From Streptomyces sp. Je 1-332 (lineage in GTDB: Bacteria > Actinomycetota > Actinomycetes > Streptomycetales > Streptomycetaceae), in contig NZ_CP160402.1 of assembly GCF_040730185.1 (NCBI RefSeq), positions 3,410,001-3,474,000 on the forward strand: a DNA stretch of 64,000 nucleotides, in the 5' to 3' direction. Shown here one piece after another: positions 1 to 8,150 of the stretch; within the stretch, counting starts at the first letter, position 1; the number at the start of each line of letters is the position of its first letter. The position numbers were made by a program, and so were the translations under genes. The notes beneath the pieces were generated by a model, which was given only the letters and a program-made list of their open reading frames with translations, had not been told where the DNA came from and made no database searches.

Positions 1-1
1 G

Positions 2-538
2 AAGGGCCTGTGGTGGGCGCACATCGGCTGGATGTTCGACGAGGAGCAGACGTCGCAGGAGAAGTACGCCCCGGACCTGATCAAGGACCCGGCGCTGCGC
101 AGGATCTCCCGCCAGTTCCTCCTCTGGACGATCGTTTCCCTTGCGATCCCGCCGCTGGTCGGCGGCCTGGTGACGATGTCGTGGTGGGGCGCCTTCACGG
201 CGTTCTTCTGGGGGTCGCTGGTCCGGGTCGCGCTGCTGCACCACGTGACGTGGTCGATCAACTCGATCTGCCACGCGGTGGGCAAGCGTCCCTTCAAGTC
301 GCGTGACCGTTCGGGCAACGTGTGGTGGCTCGCGGTCCTGTCCTGCGGCGAGTCCTGGCACAACCTCCACCACGCCGATCCGACGTCGGCGCGGCACGGT
401 GTGCTGAAGGGCCAGGTCGACTCGTCGGCCCGGATCATCCGCTGGTGCGAGCAGCTGGGGTGGGCGACGGATGTGCGCTGGCCCTCGGAGTCCCGTATCG
501 ACTCCCGCCGGAAGCAGAAGGCCGTCGGCCCGGCATGA
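2..538 (+). CDS. Acyl-CoA (fatty acid) desaturase, C-terminal part
   Basis: Membrane di-iron desaturase, most likely a stearoyl-CoA 9-desaturase type enzyme that introduces a cis double bond into membrane fatty acids. The reading frame is open from the first bases, so the gene begins upstream of the window; about 178 residues are visible. They contain two hydrophobic spans (around VSLAIPPLVGGLV and FTAFFWGSLVRVALL), the HH of LLHHVTWSINS and the third histidine box HNLHHADPTSARHG. The first two histidine boxes must lie outside the window. The stop TGA overlaps the ATG of the following TetR gene (ATGA), which suggests coupled translation and control of desaturation by that regulator. Confidence 0.92.
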   Translation, partial: KGLWWAHIGWMFDEEQTSQEKYAPDLIKDPALRRISRQFLLWTIVSLAIPPLVGGLVTMSWWGAFTAFFWGSLVRVALLHHVTWSINSICHAVGKRPFKSRDRSGNVWWLAVLSCGESWHNLHHADPTSARHGVLKGQVDSSARIIRWCEQLGWATDVRWPSESRIDSRRKQKAVGPA

Positions 539-1221
539 TTGACGACGTGGCGACCGACTCCAGCAATTCCAGCCCTGCCAGCAAAGAGAAGCAGCCCCGG
601 CGTACGCGCCGGACCCGGATGACGGGTGCCGAGCGCCGGGAGCAGTTGCTGGACATCGGCCGCACGCTCTTCGCCGCCAAGGGCTTCGAGGGCACGTCGG
701 TGGAGGAGATCGCGGCGAAGGCCGGGGTCTCCAAGCCTGTCGTGTACGAGCACTTCGGCGGCAAGGAGGGTCTTTACGCGGTGGTGGTGGACCGCGAGAT
801 GCGGGCGCTCCTTGACGGTGTGACGGGGGCGTTGACGGCGGGCCATCCGCGCGAGCTCCTGGAGCAGGCGGCGTTCGCCCTCCTGGATTACATCGAGACG
901 TACACGGACGGCTTCCGCATCCTGGTCCGTGACTCGCCGGTGGCGCAGTCGACGGGCACGTTCGCCTCGCTCATCTCGGACATCGCGACGCAGGTGGAGG
1001 ACATCCTGGGCCAGGAGTTCAAAACCCGCGGCTTCGACCAGAAATTGGCCCCCCTCTACGCGCAGGCGCTGGTCGGCATGGTCGCGCTGACGGGCCAGTG
1101 GTGGCTGGACGTGCGCAAGCCGAAGAAGGCGGAGGTGGCGGCGCACCTGGTGAACCTCGCCTGGCACGGCCTGGACGGCCTGGAACCGAAGCCGCGCCTG
1201 ATAGGCCACCGCAAGAGTTAG
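535..1221 (+). CDS. TetR family transcriptional regulator
   Basis: One-component regulator of 228 residues. A basic N-terminal tail is followed by a TetR_N helix-turn-helix at about residues 32-78, with the recognition region AGVSKPVVYEHFGGKEGLY. The rest is an alpha-helical ligand domain. I chose the ATG at 535 because it overlaps the desaturase stop (ATGA); the frame is open further upstream but that part lies inside the desaturase. Coupling to a desaturase suggests a lipid-responsive regulator of membrane fatty-acid unsaturation; this is inferred from context only, and the ligand is unknown. Confidence 0.93.
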   Translation: MIDDVATDSSNSSPASKEKQPRRTRRTRMTGAERREQLLDIGRTLFAAKGFEGTSVEEIAAKAGVSKPVVYEHFGGKEGLYAVVVDREMRALLDGVTGALTAGHPRELLEQAAFALLDYIETYTDGFRILVRDSPVAQSTGTFASLISDIATQVEDILGQEFKTRGFDQKLAPLYAQALVGMVALTGQWWLDVRKPKKAEVAAHLVNLAWHGLDGLEPKPRLIGHRKS

Positions 1222-1228
1222 TCCCCCT

Positions 1229-1600
1229 TCAGGGCTTCGGGTGCTCCGGTTCAAGGAACTCCAGCCGGTTGCCCACCGGGTCGTCGGCGTAGAAGCGGCG
1301 GTGGCCCGGCAGGGTGTCGTCCCAGGTGATGGGGGTGCCCCGGGACGTGAGGCGTTTGGCGTACGCGGTGATGTCCCGTACCCGCAGCCCTGGGTGCGCC
1401 TTTCGGGCCGGGCGGAAGTCGGGCTCGATGCCGAGGTGGAGCTGTACGGCCCCGGCCAGGAACCAGCAGCCGCCCCGCGCGGCCAGCGCGGGTGGCTTGG
1501 GGGTCTCCGTCATGCCGAGTACGTCGACGTAGAAGGACCGCAGCTCGGGCTCGCTGCCCGGCGGCGCGGCCAGCTGGACGTGGTCGATGCCGGTCAGCAT
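1229..1600 (-). CDS. VOC (glyoxalase/dioxygenase fold) protein
   Basis: Protein of 123 residues with one vicinal-oxygen-chelate domain: the beta-alpha-beta start IDHVQLAAPPGSE, a middle strand with AVQLHLG, and the ending FYADDPVGNRLEFLEPE that is typical of the family. VOC proteins bind a metal through His/Glu residues and act as glyoxalases, dioxygenases or resistance proteins; nothing here fixes the substrate. It starts 6 bases after the stop of tam on the same strand and is probably co-transcribed with it. Its end converges on the TetR gene with a 7-base gap. Confidence 0.88.
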   Translation of the reverse strand: MLTGIDHVQLAAPPGSEPELRSFYVDVLGMTETPKPPALAARGGCWFLAGAVQLHLGIEPDFRPARKAHPGLRVRDITAYAKRLTSRGTPITWDDTLPGHRRFYADDPVGNRLEFLEPEHPKP

Positions 1601-1606
1601 GGCGGC

Positions 1607-2464
1607 TCAGCCCTTCCGCCGGGCCACGGCGAACACCCTGCGGAAGGGGAAGACCGTGCCGCCCGGCCCCGCCGGGTAGGCCTTGCGAAGCAGCTCCCCG
1701 TACTCCGCGAGGAACGCCTCCCTCGCCTCCGCGTCGCCCGCGAGGGCGGTCAGCACTGGCCGCAGGCCCGTCCCCTTCACCCAGTCAAGGACCGGTTCCT
1801 CCCCCTCCAGGAGGTGCAGGTAGGTCGTCTCCCACGCGTCCACTTCGCACCCCAGCGGAACGAGCCGCTCCAGGTAGGCCGTCGGCGGGAGCACCGCGTC
1901 CGCGTGGCGCAGGCGCCCGCCGAGCCGCTCCCGCCACCGCTCGGACTCGCTCAGCTCGCGCATCAGGACGTGGCTCGGGGCGTCGAAGTTGCCGGGGACC
2001 TGGAAGGCGAACGTGCCGCCGGGGGTCAGCGCCGCGATCCAGGCGGGGAAGGAGTCGGGGTGGCCCGGCACCCACTGGAGGGTCGCGTTGGAGAAGATCA
2101 GGTCGTACGTCCCCTCGGGCGGCGCCCAGTCATCGGCGTCCGCCGCGGCGAAGTCGAGGCGACCGCCACCGGCCGTGGGGCCCGCGAGGCGCTCCGCCTG
2201 CTCCAGCATCTGAGGAGAGTTGTCGTAGCCGGTGATGTGCGCGGTGGGCCAGCGTTCGGCCAGGAGCCGGGTGACGTTGCCGGGCCCGCAGCCCAGGTCC
2301 GCGACACGCGGCGGACGCCCGCCGGTGGCGGGGAGTCCGGGAACGCGGGCCAGCAGGTCCACGAAGGGGCGGGCCCGGTGCCCGGAGTGGCGCAGGTACT
2401 GGCCCGGGTCCCAGGTGGGGGCAGGGCTGCCGCTGGGGGCGGGGCTGCTGGGGGCGGCGGTCAT
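1607..2464 (-). CDS. tam: Trans-aconitate 2-methyltransferase
   Basis: SAM-dependent methyltransferase of 285 residues. Motif I is VADLGCGPGNVTRLLAERWP. The stretch LQWVPGHPDSFPAWIAAL followed by GGTFAFQVPGNFDAPSH resembles Tam enzymes, which methylate trans-aconitate and so detoxify a spontaneous by-product that inhibits the TCA enzyme aconitase. The start is the ATG at 2464 (MTAAPSS); the frame is open upstream but runs through repeats and the regulatory region. It is divergent from a MarR gene, with a perfect palindrome between them, and is followed closely by the VOC gene. A different small-molecule methyltransferase role cannot be excluded. Confidence 0.85.
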   Translation of the reverse strand: MTAAPSSPAPSGSPAPTWDPGQYLRHSGHRARPFVDLLARVPGLPATGGRPPRVADLGCGPGNVTRLLAERWPTAHITGYDNSPQMLEQAERLAGPTAGGGRLDFAAADADDWAPPEGTYDLIFSNATLQWVPGHPDSFPAWIAALTPGGTFAFQVPGNFDAPSHVLMRELSESERWRERLGGRLRHADAVLPPTAYLERLVPLGCEVDAWETTYLHLLEGEEPVLDWVKGTGLRPVLTALAGDAEAREAFLAEYGELLRKAYPAGPGGTVFPFRRVFAVARRKG

Positions 2465-2508
2465 GGGTGGGGCCTCCTCGGGTCGCGGCGCCTGCCTCGG
2501 ACCGGCGC

Positions 2509-2580
2509 GCACTGCCTTCGCGCGACCGGCGTCGTACTGCCTTCGCGCGAGCGGCGTCGCACTGCCTTCGCGCGAGTGTC
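2509..2580. repeat. Three tandem 25-bp repeats upstream of tam
   Basis: The 15-base core ACTGCCTTCGCGCGA occurs at 2511-2525, 2536-2550 and 2561-2575, each followed by a similar GGCGTC-like segment, giving a period of exactly 25. The array lies between the tam start and the MarR operator, so it would be in the tam leader or promoter region. Function unknown. Confidence 0.8.
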
Positions 2581-2650
2581 GTACAGGCGTCACATCACCT
2601 TCGTACCGGCGCCATACGCACGTCGTAACGCCATCCTCGACCCAAAGTAT

Positions 2651-2662
2651 CTTGACGTCAAG
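2651..2662. promoter_or_regulatory. Perfect palindrome, likely MarR operator
   Basis: CTTGACGTCAAG is a perfect 12-base palindrome, flanked by TAT on the left, 37 bases before the MarR start codon. Streptomyces MarR proteins commonly bind 16-18-bp palindromes built on TTGA/TCAA half-sites, so this is the natural autoregulatory site and could also control the divergent tam-VOC pair. Confidence 0.7.
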
Positions 2663-2698
2663 AGACTTCATGTCGACAGACCCCCTACACTGATCGTC

Positions 2699-3196
2699 AT
2701 GGAGGACGAGGTCGACCGTCTGGTCGCTGCATGGCGCCGGGAGCGCCCCGACCTCGACGTGGAACCACTCGAGGTGCTCAGCCGCGTCAGCAGGCTCGCG
2801 CGGCATCTCGACCGGGCCCGGCGGCTCGCGTTCTCCGAGCACAATCTGGAGCCCTGGGAGTTCGACGTACTGACGTCGCTGCGGCGCGCGGGCGCGCCCT
2901 ATCAGCTCTCCCCCGGCCAGCTCCTCACCCAGACCCTGGTGACGTCCGGCACGATGACCAACCGCATCGACCGGCTCGCGAAGAAGGGCCTCGTCGAGCG
3001 GCTGCCCGATCCCAGCGACCGGCGCGGGGTCCTCGTGCGGCTGACCGAGGAAGGGCAGGACCGCGCGGACCAGGCCCTCGCCGGACTCCTCAAACAGGAG
3101 CGGGCGATCCTCGCCGAACTCTCCCGCGGGCAGCGCGGCGAACTGGCCGGGCTGCTACGCCAGTTGACCGCCCCGTTCGACAACATCCCCGGCTAG
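2699..3196 (+). CDS. MarR family transcriptional regulator
   Basis: Dimeric winged-helix regulator of 165 residues. Residues of about 55-110 hold the wHTH (LTQTLVTSGTMTNRIDRLAK) and the wing with the family signature DPSDRRGVLVRLTEEG. The start is the ATG at 2699 (MEDEVDRL). A palindromic operator lies 37 bases upstream and the gene is divergent from tam-VOC, so autoregulation and control of that pair are likely. Its last 42 bases overlap the 3' end of the convergent LuxR gene. Confidence 0.93.
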   Translation: MEDEVDRLVAAWRRERPDLDVEPLEVLSRVSRLARHLDRARRLAFSEHNLEPWEFDVLTSLRRAGAPYQLSPGQLLTQTLVTSGTMTNRIDRLAKKGLVERLPDPSDRRGVLVRLTEEGQDRADQALAGLLKQERAILAELSRGQRGELAGLLRQLTAPFDNIPG

Positions 3197-3931
3197 GTCG
3201 ACCGGACCCACCCCTGCCCTGCGCGCAAGGGCGACGGCCGCGAGCGTGGAGTGGACACCCAGCTTCCCCAGCACGTTCTGCATGTGCGTACGCACCGTGT
3301 GCGGGGAGAGGAAGAGCCGCTCGGCCACGGCCTTCCTGCCCAGGCCCGCCACCATGCAGCGAAGGACCTCGCGCTCGCGCGGGGTCAGCGACTCCACCAG
3401 GCGCTCGGATTCCGTGCGGTGCTTGCGCGCGGCCGTCAGCTCGCGCAGGACGCCGGTGAGCAGCGCGGGCGGCAGATGGGTCTCCTCCCGCAGCACACCC
3501 CGTATGACCGTCAGGAGCCGGGAGAGCGAGCAGTCCTTGGCGACCCAGCCCGAGGCGCCGGCCTGCAGCGCGAGGGCGGCCCTGCGCGGGTCGTCCTTCT
3601 CGGCGAGCACGACCGTACGGACCGTCGGCTGGCCCGAACGGACCCCGGCCACCAGGGATATGCCGTCCACCAGGCCGTCCGCGTTGCCCTCCTGCACCGA
3701 AGGTGCGGGCCGCACGCCCTGCACGGCGCTCGCGGACGCGCCGAGATCGGCGTCGACGAGCAGGACGTCGTATCTGCGCCCCTCGGCCATCCCCCGCTCC
3801 AGGCAGCGCAGTGCGGCCGGGCCGCTGCCCGCCGCGGACACGTCGACGTCGGGCTCCGCCGCCAGTGCCGCCGCGAGCGACTCGGCGAAGATGCGATGGT
3901 CGTCGACGACCAGGACTCGGATACGGACCAC
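3155..3931 (-). CDS. LuxR (NarL-type) response regulator
   Basis: Protein of 258 residues. An N-terminal receiver opens with VLVVDDHRIFAESLAAAL and has its probable phospho-acceptor Asp in DVLLVDADLG. The C-terminal LuxR helix-turn-helix is LTPREREVLRCMVAGLGRKA through LSPHTVRTHMQNVLGKLGV. I chose the GTG at 3931, preceded by the purine-rich ribosome site GGGGGAGGGGG; a TTG 18 bases upstream is possible. No histidine kinase is adjacent, so it is an orphan in this window. The receiver has an insertion (around GVRPAPSVQEGNADG) between the Asp strand and the next helix. The 3' end overlaps the MarR gene. Confidence 0.9.
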   Translation of the reverse strand: MVRIRVLVVDDHRIFAESLAAALAAEPDVDVSAAGSGPAALRCLERGMAEGRRYDVLLVDADLGASASAVQGVRPAPSVQEGNADGLVDGISLVAGVRSGQPTVRTVVLAEKDDPRRAALALQAGASGWVAKDCSLSRLLTVIRGVLREETHLPPALLTGVLRELTAARKHRTESERLVESLTPREREVLRCMVAGLGRKAVAERLFLSPHTVRTHMQNVLGKLGVHSTLAAVALARRAGVGPVDLAGDVVERGGQLA

Positions 3932-4007
3932 TGAAACCCCCTCCCCCAAGCCCTCCTCGGAGAGCAGGGGATACCCCCGTCAAAATGACGTCGGAGGACG
4001 TACGGTG

Positions 4008-4137
4008 CGGGCACGACACCCGGAACGGGGGTCACCGCAGTCGCACGGCCGCCGCCGAGCTGTGACTGCCACCCCCACGCCGGGTGTCGTACCCGACTGT
4101 CTCGCCCCCTGATCAGTGCCGGCCCCCACCGGCACTG
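4008..4137. repeat. Nested inverted repeats in a divergent intergenic region
   Basis: Left arm 4009-4023 (GGGCACGACACCCGG) and right arm 4080-4094 match 14 of 15 as an inverted repeat, and inner segments (GCAGTCGCA near 4038, TGTGACTGC near 4061) also pair. A second, perfect hairpin has arms CAGTGCCGG (4114-4122) and CCGGCACTG (4129-4137) with a 6-base loop. The 273-base region between the LuxR start and the GNAT start holds nothing else I recognise. Confidence 0.6.
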
Positions 4138-4204
4138 CCACTCAGAGTAGGGCCGCACGGCAGGAGCGGAAGGTAATTTACAGAACTGACTGGCCAGCGC
4201 GTTT

Positions 4205-4663
4205 ATGGTGAGCCGTATGTTTCGTATTGAGACAGGAGTCGACAAAGAACGGTTCGCTCTGCTCCTCGCCGGGCTCCAGGACGCGAACTCCAAGGCCTCA
4301 CCGGTGATCCGAACACTGCGGGGCACCCCGGAGGATCGTGAGATACCGCTGGCCGTCTGGCTCATGGAGCGCACGGAGGGCCTCGTCGGCGGTCTCGCCG
4401 GGCACACGTGGGGGCGCTGGCTCCACGTGAACCACCTCTGGGTCAGCGAGAAGCACCAGGGAGCGGGCCTCGGCGCCCAACTGCTCGCCGAGGCCGAACG
4501 CATCGCGCACGAGGAGCGCGACTGCCGCAACTCCCGTGTGGAGACGTGGGACTTCCAGGCGCCGGGGTTCTACCGCGGCCAGGGTTACGAGGTGGTGGCG
4601 GTGATCCCCGACTACCCCGAGGGTGCCAAGGAGTTCACCCTGACGAAGCGGCTGGGGGGTTAG
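4205..4663 (+). CDS. GNAT family N-acetyltransferase
   Basis: Protein of 152 residues (148 if the ATG at 4217 is used, which has GGTGAG just upstream). The acetyl-CoA binding motif A is seen in VNHLWVSEKHQGAGLGAQLL (Q-x-x-G-x-G), followed by motif B in PGFYRGQGYEVVAVIPDYPEG. The acceptor substrate is not identifiable. It stands alone between the LuxR regulator and galK, with which it converges. Confidence 0.88.
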   Translation: MVSRMFRIETGVDKERFALLLAGLQDANSKASPVIRTLRGTPEDREIPLAVWLMERTEGLVGGLAGHTWGRWLHVNHLWVSEKHQGAGLGAQLLAEAERIAHEERDCRNSRVETWDFQAPGFYRGQGYEVVAVIPDYPEGAKEFTLTKRLGG

Positions 4664-4675
4664 GCGGGCGGCCGG

Positions 4676-4702
4676 CGCCGGGCGAGGTCACCTCTCCCGG
4701 CG
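4676..4702. terminator. Hairpin between convergent GNAT and galK
   Basis: Arms CGCCGGG (4676-4682) and CCCGGCG (4696-4702) form a 7-base GC stem with a 13-base loop. It overlaps the galK stop region and sits 13 bases after the GNAT stop. There is no U-tract, as is common in Streptomyces. Confidence 0.45.
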
Positions 4703-5842
4703 CGCCCCCGCCGACGGGACCGCCGGGAACACCCGCGGGGCGGTGAAGCCCGCCGAAGCGAAGGCCTCCAGGATCGACTTCGTCACCGGCTCCGCGTCCG
4801 CCTCCTCCACCAGGACGATCGCCGAGCCGCCGAAGCCGCCGCCCGTCATGCGCGCGCCGATCGCGCCCGCCGCGTTGGCGCAGGACACCACCAGGTCCAA
4901 CTCCTCGCAGGAGATGCGCAGATCGTCCCGGAGTGAGGCGTGCCCCTCGGTCAGGACGGGGCCGATCGCCCGCACCTCCCCCGCGTCGAGCAGACCGATG
5001 ACCTGCTCCACCCGGTGGTCGTCCGAGACGATGTGGCGGACGTAGCGGCGGACCTTCTCGTCCGTCAGTTTCGCCAGGGCGGCGGGGAGTTCGGCGTACG
5101 GGACGTCCCTGAGGTGGCTCACGCCCAGTTGTCGCGCGCCCTCCTCGCAGCCGGCCCGCCGCTCCGCGTACGCCCCGTCGCCCAGCTCGTGCTTGACCCG
5201 GGTGTCGACGACGAGCAGCCGCAGGCCGTGCGCGGCGAGGTCGAAGGGCACCTGCCGTATCGCCAGGTCCCGGCAGTCCAGGTGCAGGGCATGGCCCTCG
5301 GTGGCGCAGGCGGACGCCATCTGGTCCATCACTCCGCAGGGCACGCCCACGAAGGCGTTCTCCGCGCGTTGCGCCAGGACCGCCAACTCCGGTCCGGAAA
5401 GGCCGAGTTCGTACAGGTCGTTCAGGGCGAGTGCCGTGACGACCTCCAGGGCGGCGGACGAGGAAAGGCCCGCCCCGGTCGGCACGGTCGACGCGAGGTG
5501 GATGTCCGCGCCCCCGGAGACCGTGTGGCCCGCCTCCCGCAGCGCCCACACCACGCCCGCGGGGTAGGCGGCCCAGCCGCCCTGCCCGTATTTCGACAGG
5601 GGGGTCAGGTCGTCGACCCGCAGTTCGGCGACCGGGGCGTCGATGTCCGCCGAGTGCAGGCGCAGGACGCCGTCGCTGCGGCGCGCCACCGCCGCCACCG
5701 CGGTGTGCGGCAGCGCGAGCGGCATCACGAAGCCCTCGTTGAAGTCCGTGTACTCGCCGATGAGGTTGACCCGGCCGGGTGCCGACCAGACCCCGTCCGC
5801 CTCGTACCCGTACAGCTTCGCGAACTGCCCCGCTACGTCCAT
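4688..5842 (-). CDS. galK: Galactokinase
   Basis: GHMP-family kinase of 384 residues, making galactose-1-phosphate from galactose and ATP, the first step of the Leloir pathway. The sugar-binding signature GRVNLIGEYTDFNEG is near residue 25, the ATP loop is PTGAGLSSSAALE, the catalytic region has CGVMDQMAS, and the C-terminal motif is MTGGGFGG. The start is the ATG at 5842 (MDVAGQF), with AAGGGGCAACTG before it, 20 bases after the galE stop; upstream codons in frame would run into galE. It is the last gene of a galT-galE-galK operon. Confidence 0.97.
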   Translation of the reverse strand: MDVAGQFAKLYGYEADGVWSAPGRVNLIGEYTDFNEGFVMPLALPHTAVAAVARRSDGVLRLHSADIDAPVAELRVDDLTPLSKYGQGGWAAYPAGVVWALREAGHTVSGGADIHLASTVPTGAGLSSSAALEVVTALALNDLYELGLSGPELAVLAQRAENAFVGVPCGVMDQMASACATEGHALHLDCRDLAIRQVPFDLAAHGLRLLVVDTRVKHELGDGAYAERRAGCEEGARQLGVSHLRDVPYAELPAALAKLTDEKVRRYVRHIVSDDHRVEQVIGLLDAGEVRAIGPVLTEGHASLRDDLRISCEELDLVVSCANAAGAIGARMTGGGFGGSAIVLVEEADAEPVTKSILEAFASAGFTAPRVFPAVPSAGARRER

Positions 5843-5862
5843 CAGTTGCCCCTTAGCCCCAG

Positions 5863-6816
5863 TTACCGCTGAGCGAACGCCCACGCGTCCGCGACGATGC
5901 CCGCGAGGTCCGCGCGGGACGGATTCCAGCCGAGCCGCTCCCGCGCGGTGGCCGCGGACGCGACGAGGACCGCCGGGTCGCCGCCGCGGCGCGGGGCCAC
6001 GACCTCGGGGATCGGGTGTCCGGTGACCTGGCGGACGGTTTCGATGACCTCGCGCACGGAGAAGCCGTTGCCGTTGCCGAGGTTGCAGATCAGGTGCTCG
6101 CCGGGCGTGGCCGCGTCGACGGCGAGGAGGTGCGCCTGCGCCAGGTCCGCGACGTGGATGTAGTCGCGCACGCAGGTGCCGTCCGGGGTCGGGTAGTCGT
6201 CGCCGAAGACGTTGATCGCCTCGCGACGGCCTTGCGCGACCTGGAGGACGAGGGGGATCAGGTGCGACTCGGGGTCGTGCCGCTCGCCGTAGGCACCGTA
6301 CGCGCCCGCCACGTTGAAGTAGCGCAGCGAGACCGCGCCCAGGCCGTGGGCGGTGGCCTCACCGGTGATCATGTGGTCGACGGCGAGCTTCGACGCGCCG
6401 TAGGGGGAGGTCGGGGCGGTGGGGTCGCTCTCCGTGATGGGGGTGCTGACCGGTTCGCCGTACGTGGCCGCGGTGGACGAGAACACCAGCTTGCGCACGC
6501 CCGCTTCGCGCATCGCGGCGAGCAGCGCCATCGTGCCGCCGACGTTGTTGTCCCAGTACTTCTCGGGCTTCACGACGGACTCGCCGACCTGCGAGAAGGC
6601 GGCGAAGTGCAACACGGCGTCGAAGGAGGAGTCCAGCCACTTGGCCGCATCGCGGATGTCGCCCTCGATGAACGTGGCGTCGGCCGGGACGCCCTCGCGG
6701 AAGCCGGTCGAGAGGTTGTCGAGGACGGTCACCTCGTGGCCGGCCTCGATCAGATGCTGGGCCACCACGCTTCCCACATAGCCCGCCCCGCCGGTGACCA
6801 GGTACTTACCGCTCAT
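5863..6816 (-). CDS. galE: UDP-glucose 4-epimerase
   Basis: Extended short-chain dehydrogenase of 317 residues that interconverts UDP-galactose and UDP-glucose with bound NAD. It has the glycine-rich motif [10 protein letters not shown] at the N-terminus, the DNLSTG loop, an S...SPYGASK catalytic triad region (Y-x-x-x-K) and the [12 protein letters not shown] stretch typical of GalE. The start ATG at 6816 overlaps the galT stop (ATGA), so the two are translationally coupled. UDP-glucose made here feeds the same pool as GalU, encoded at 58-59 kb. Confidence 0.97.
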   Translation of the reverse strand: MSGKYLVTGGAGYVGSVVAQHLIEAGHEVTVLDNLSTGFREGVPADATFIEGDIRDAAKWLDSSFDAVLHFAAFSQVGESVVKPEKYWDNNVGGTMALLAAMREAGVRKLVFSSTAATYGEPVSTPITESDPTAPTSPYGASKLAVDHMITGEATAHGLGAVSLRYFNVAGAYGAYGERHDPESHLIPLVLQVAQGRREAINVFGDDYPTPDGTCVRDYIHVADLAQAHLLAVDAATPGEHLICNLGNGNGFSVREVIETVRQVTGHPIPEVVAPRRGGDPAVLVASAATARERLGWNPSRADLAGIVADAWAFAQR

Positions 6817-7910
6817 GAACTCGCTACCTCTCGCAGTCGCTGGGCCGCGGCTTCCGGCGGCACGTCGTTGATGAACACGCTCATGCCGGATTCGGAACCC
6901 GCGAGGAACTTCAGCTTGCCCGAAGTGCGGCGAATGGTGAAAAGCTCGAGGTGGAGGGCGAAGTCGTCCCGGTTGACCGCCGTATGTCCGTCGGCCTCCT
7001 CCAGCGCGCCGAAGGGTGCCTGGTGCCACGCCGCGATGTACGGGGTGAGCGGCTCACCCCCGGTCCCGCCCTCACCGTCACCTTCACCTGCGCCGAAGAT
7101 CCGGTCGAAGCGCCTCAAGAGTTCCAGGTACACCTGGGGAAACTCTGTGCGCGCCGCTTCGTCGAGCCCCAGCAGGTCCGGCACCCGCCGCTTGGGGTGG
7201 AGGTGCACCTCGTAGGGCCAGTGCGCGGAGTAGGGGACGAACGCCACCCAGTGCTCGGCGTCCAGGACCACGCGCTCGCCGGCCGACTCCTCGGCCACGA
7301 CGTCGTCGAAGAGGTTGCGGCCCGTCGCCTCCTTGTGCGCGGCGACCGACCGCAGCATCAGGGACGTACGCGGGGTGACGAAGGGATAGGCGTAGATCTG
7401 CCCGTGCGGGTGGCCGAGGGTCACGCCGATCTCGGCGCCGCGGTTCTCGAAGCAGAACACCTGCTCGACGGAGGGGAGGTGCGATAGCTCCGCGGTCCTG
7501 TCGGTCCAGGCGTCGAGGACGAGGCGGGCCTGGTCCTCGGTGAGGTCGGCGAAGGACGAGTCGTGGTCGGAGGTGAAGCAGACGACCTCGCAGCGTCCCG
7601 CGTCCCCGGCCAGCGAGGGGAAGCGGTTCTCGAAGACCACCACGTCGTACGAGGAGTCGGGGACCTCGCTCAGCCGCTCTCCCGCGGAGGGGCACAGCGG
7701 GCACTGGTCGGCCGGCGGGTGGTAGGTGCGGCCCTGGCGGTGCGAGGCGATGGCGACCGCGTCGCCCAGGAGCGGGTCCCGGCGGATCTCGGAGGTCGTG
7801 GAGATGGGATCCAGGGGCCTCCGGTCGATGGCGTCGCGCACGGCGTCGTCTCGCGAGTCGTAGTAGATGAGCTCACGACCGTCTGCGAGACGGGTCGAGG
7901 TCTTCTTCAC
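6813..7910 (-). CDS. galT: Galactose-1-phosphate uridylyltransferase
   Basis: HIT-superfamily nucleotidyltransferase of 365 residues that swaps UMP between UDP-glucose and galactose-1-phosphate. The catalytic His-Pro-His triplet is in [16 protein letters not shown], and two CxxC-like metal cysteines are in [11 protein letters not shown]. The start is the GTG at 7910, with GAGGAG 9 bases upstream. It is the first gene of the galTEK operon, and its promoter region has direct repeats facing the divergent symporter gene. A Gly/Glu-rich stretch ([15 protein letters not shown]) is an unusual low-complexity insertion near residue 290. Confidence 0.97.
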   Translation of the reverse strand: MKKTSTRLADGRELIYYDSRDDAVRDAIDRRPLDPISTTSEIRRDPLLGDAVAIASHRQGRTYHPPADQCPLCPSAGERLSEVPDSSYDVVVFENRFPSLAGDAGRCEVVCFTSDHDSSFADLTEDQARLVLDAWTDRTAELSHLPSVEQVFCFENRGAEIGVTLGHPHGQIYAYPFVTPRTSLMLRSVAAHKEATGRNLFDDVVAEESAGERVVLDAEHWVAFVPYSAHWPYEVHLHPKRRVPDLLGLDEAARTEFPQVYLELLRRFDRIFGAGEGDGEGGTGGEPLTPYIAAWHQAPFGALEEADGHTAVNRDDFALHLELFTIRRTSGKLKFLAGSESGMSVFINDVPPEAAAQRLREVASS

Positions 7911-8150
7911 GTCCGGGGCTCCTCACCAACACCCACCCAACATAACCGCACATAACAAATCACAAGGCAACAGCATCGTCAATGCCTGCAGGCTGCCGCC
8001 CGCAAGCCGAGCACTCCTCCTCCTCAAGCTGAGCGTCAGCTATGCGCCCGATCACAATCCAACAAAGAACACCAACAGAAGTCTTCAGTTATTGAAAGGA
8101 GGGGCGTAGGTTCCGGTCTGATCAGTTCGCGCAACGAAGCGAGTTCACGC
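7911..8150. promoter_or_regulatory. Divergent gal / symporter promoter region
   Basis: 240 bases of clearly lower GC than its surroundings. On the plus strand ACATAAC occurs at 7940-7946 and 7950-7956, a 10-base spacing (one helical turn); on the galT strand these read GTTATGT and are preceded by TTGTGATTTGTTATG. Phased direct repeats of this kind were described for galP1 of S. lividans, but whether these match that operator I cannot check. The symporter side has AAGGAGGGG at about 8096-8104, too far from its ATG to be its ribosome site. Confidence 0.5.

Noticed and set aside
1241-2693. Long plus-strand open frames across the VOC and tam genes
   Set aside because: They are Arg/Gly/Pro-rich antisense shadows of the minus-strand genes; the only real part is the MarR gene at the 3' end of one frame.
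7867-8109. 80-codon frame in the gal/symporter intergenic region
   Set aside because: It starts inside galT in antisense, has no ribosome site and crosses the divergent promoter region.
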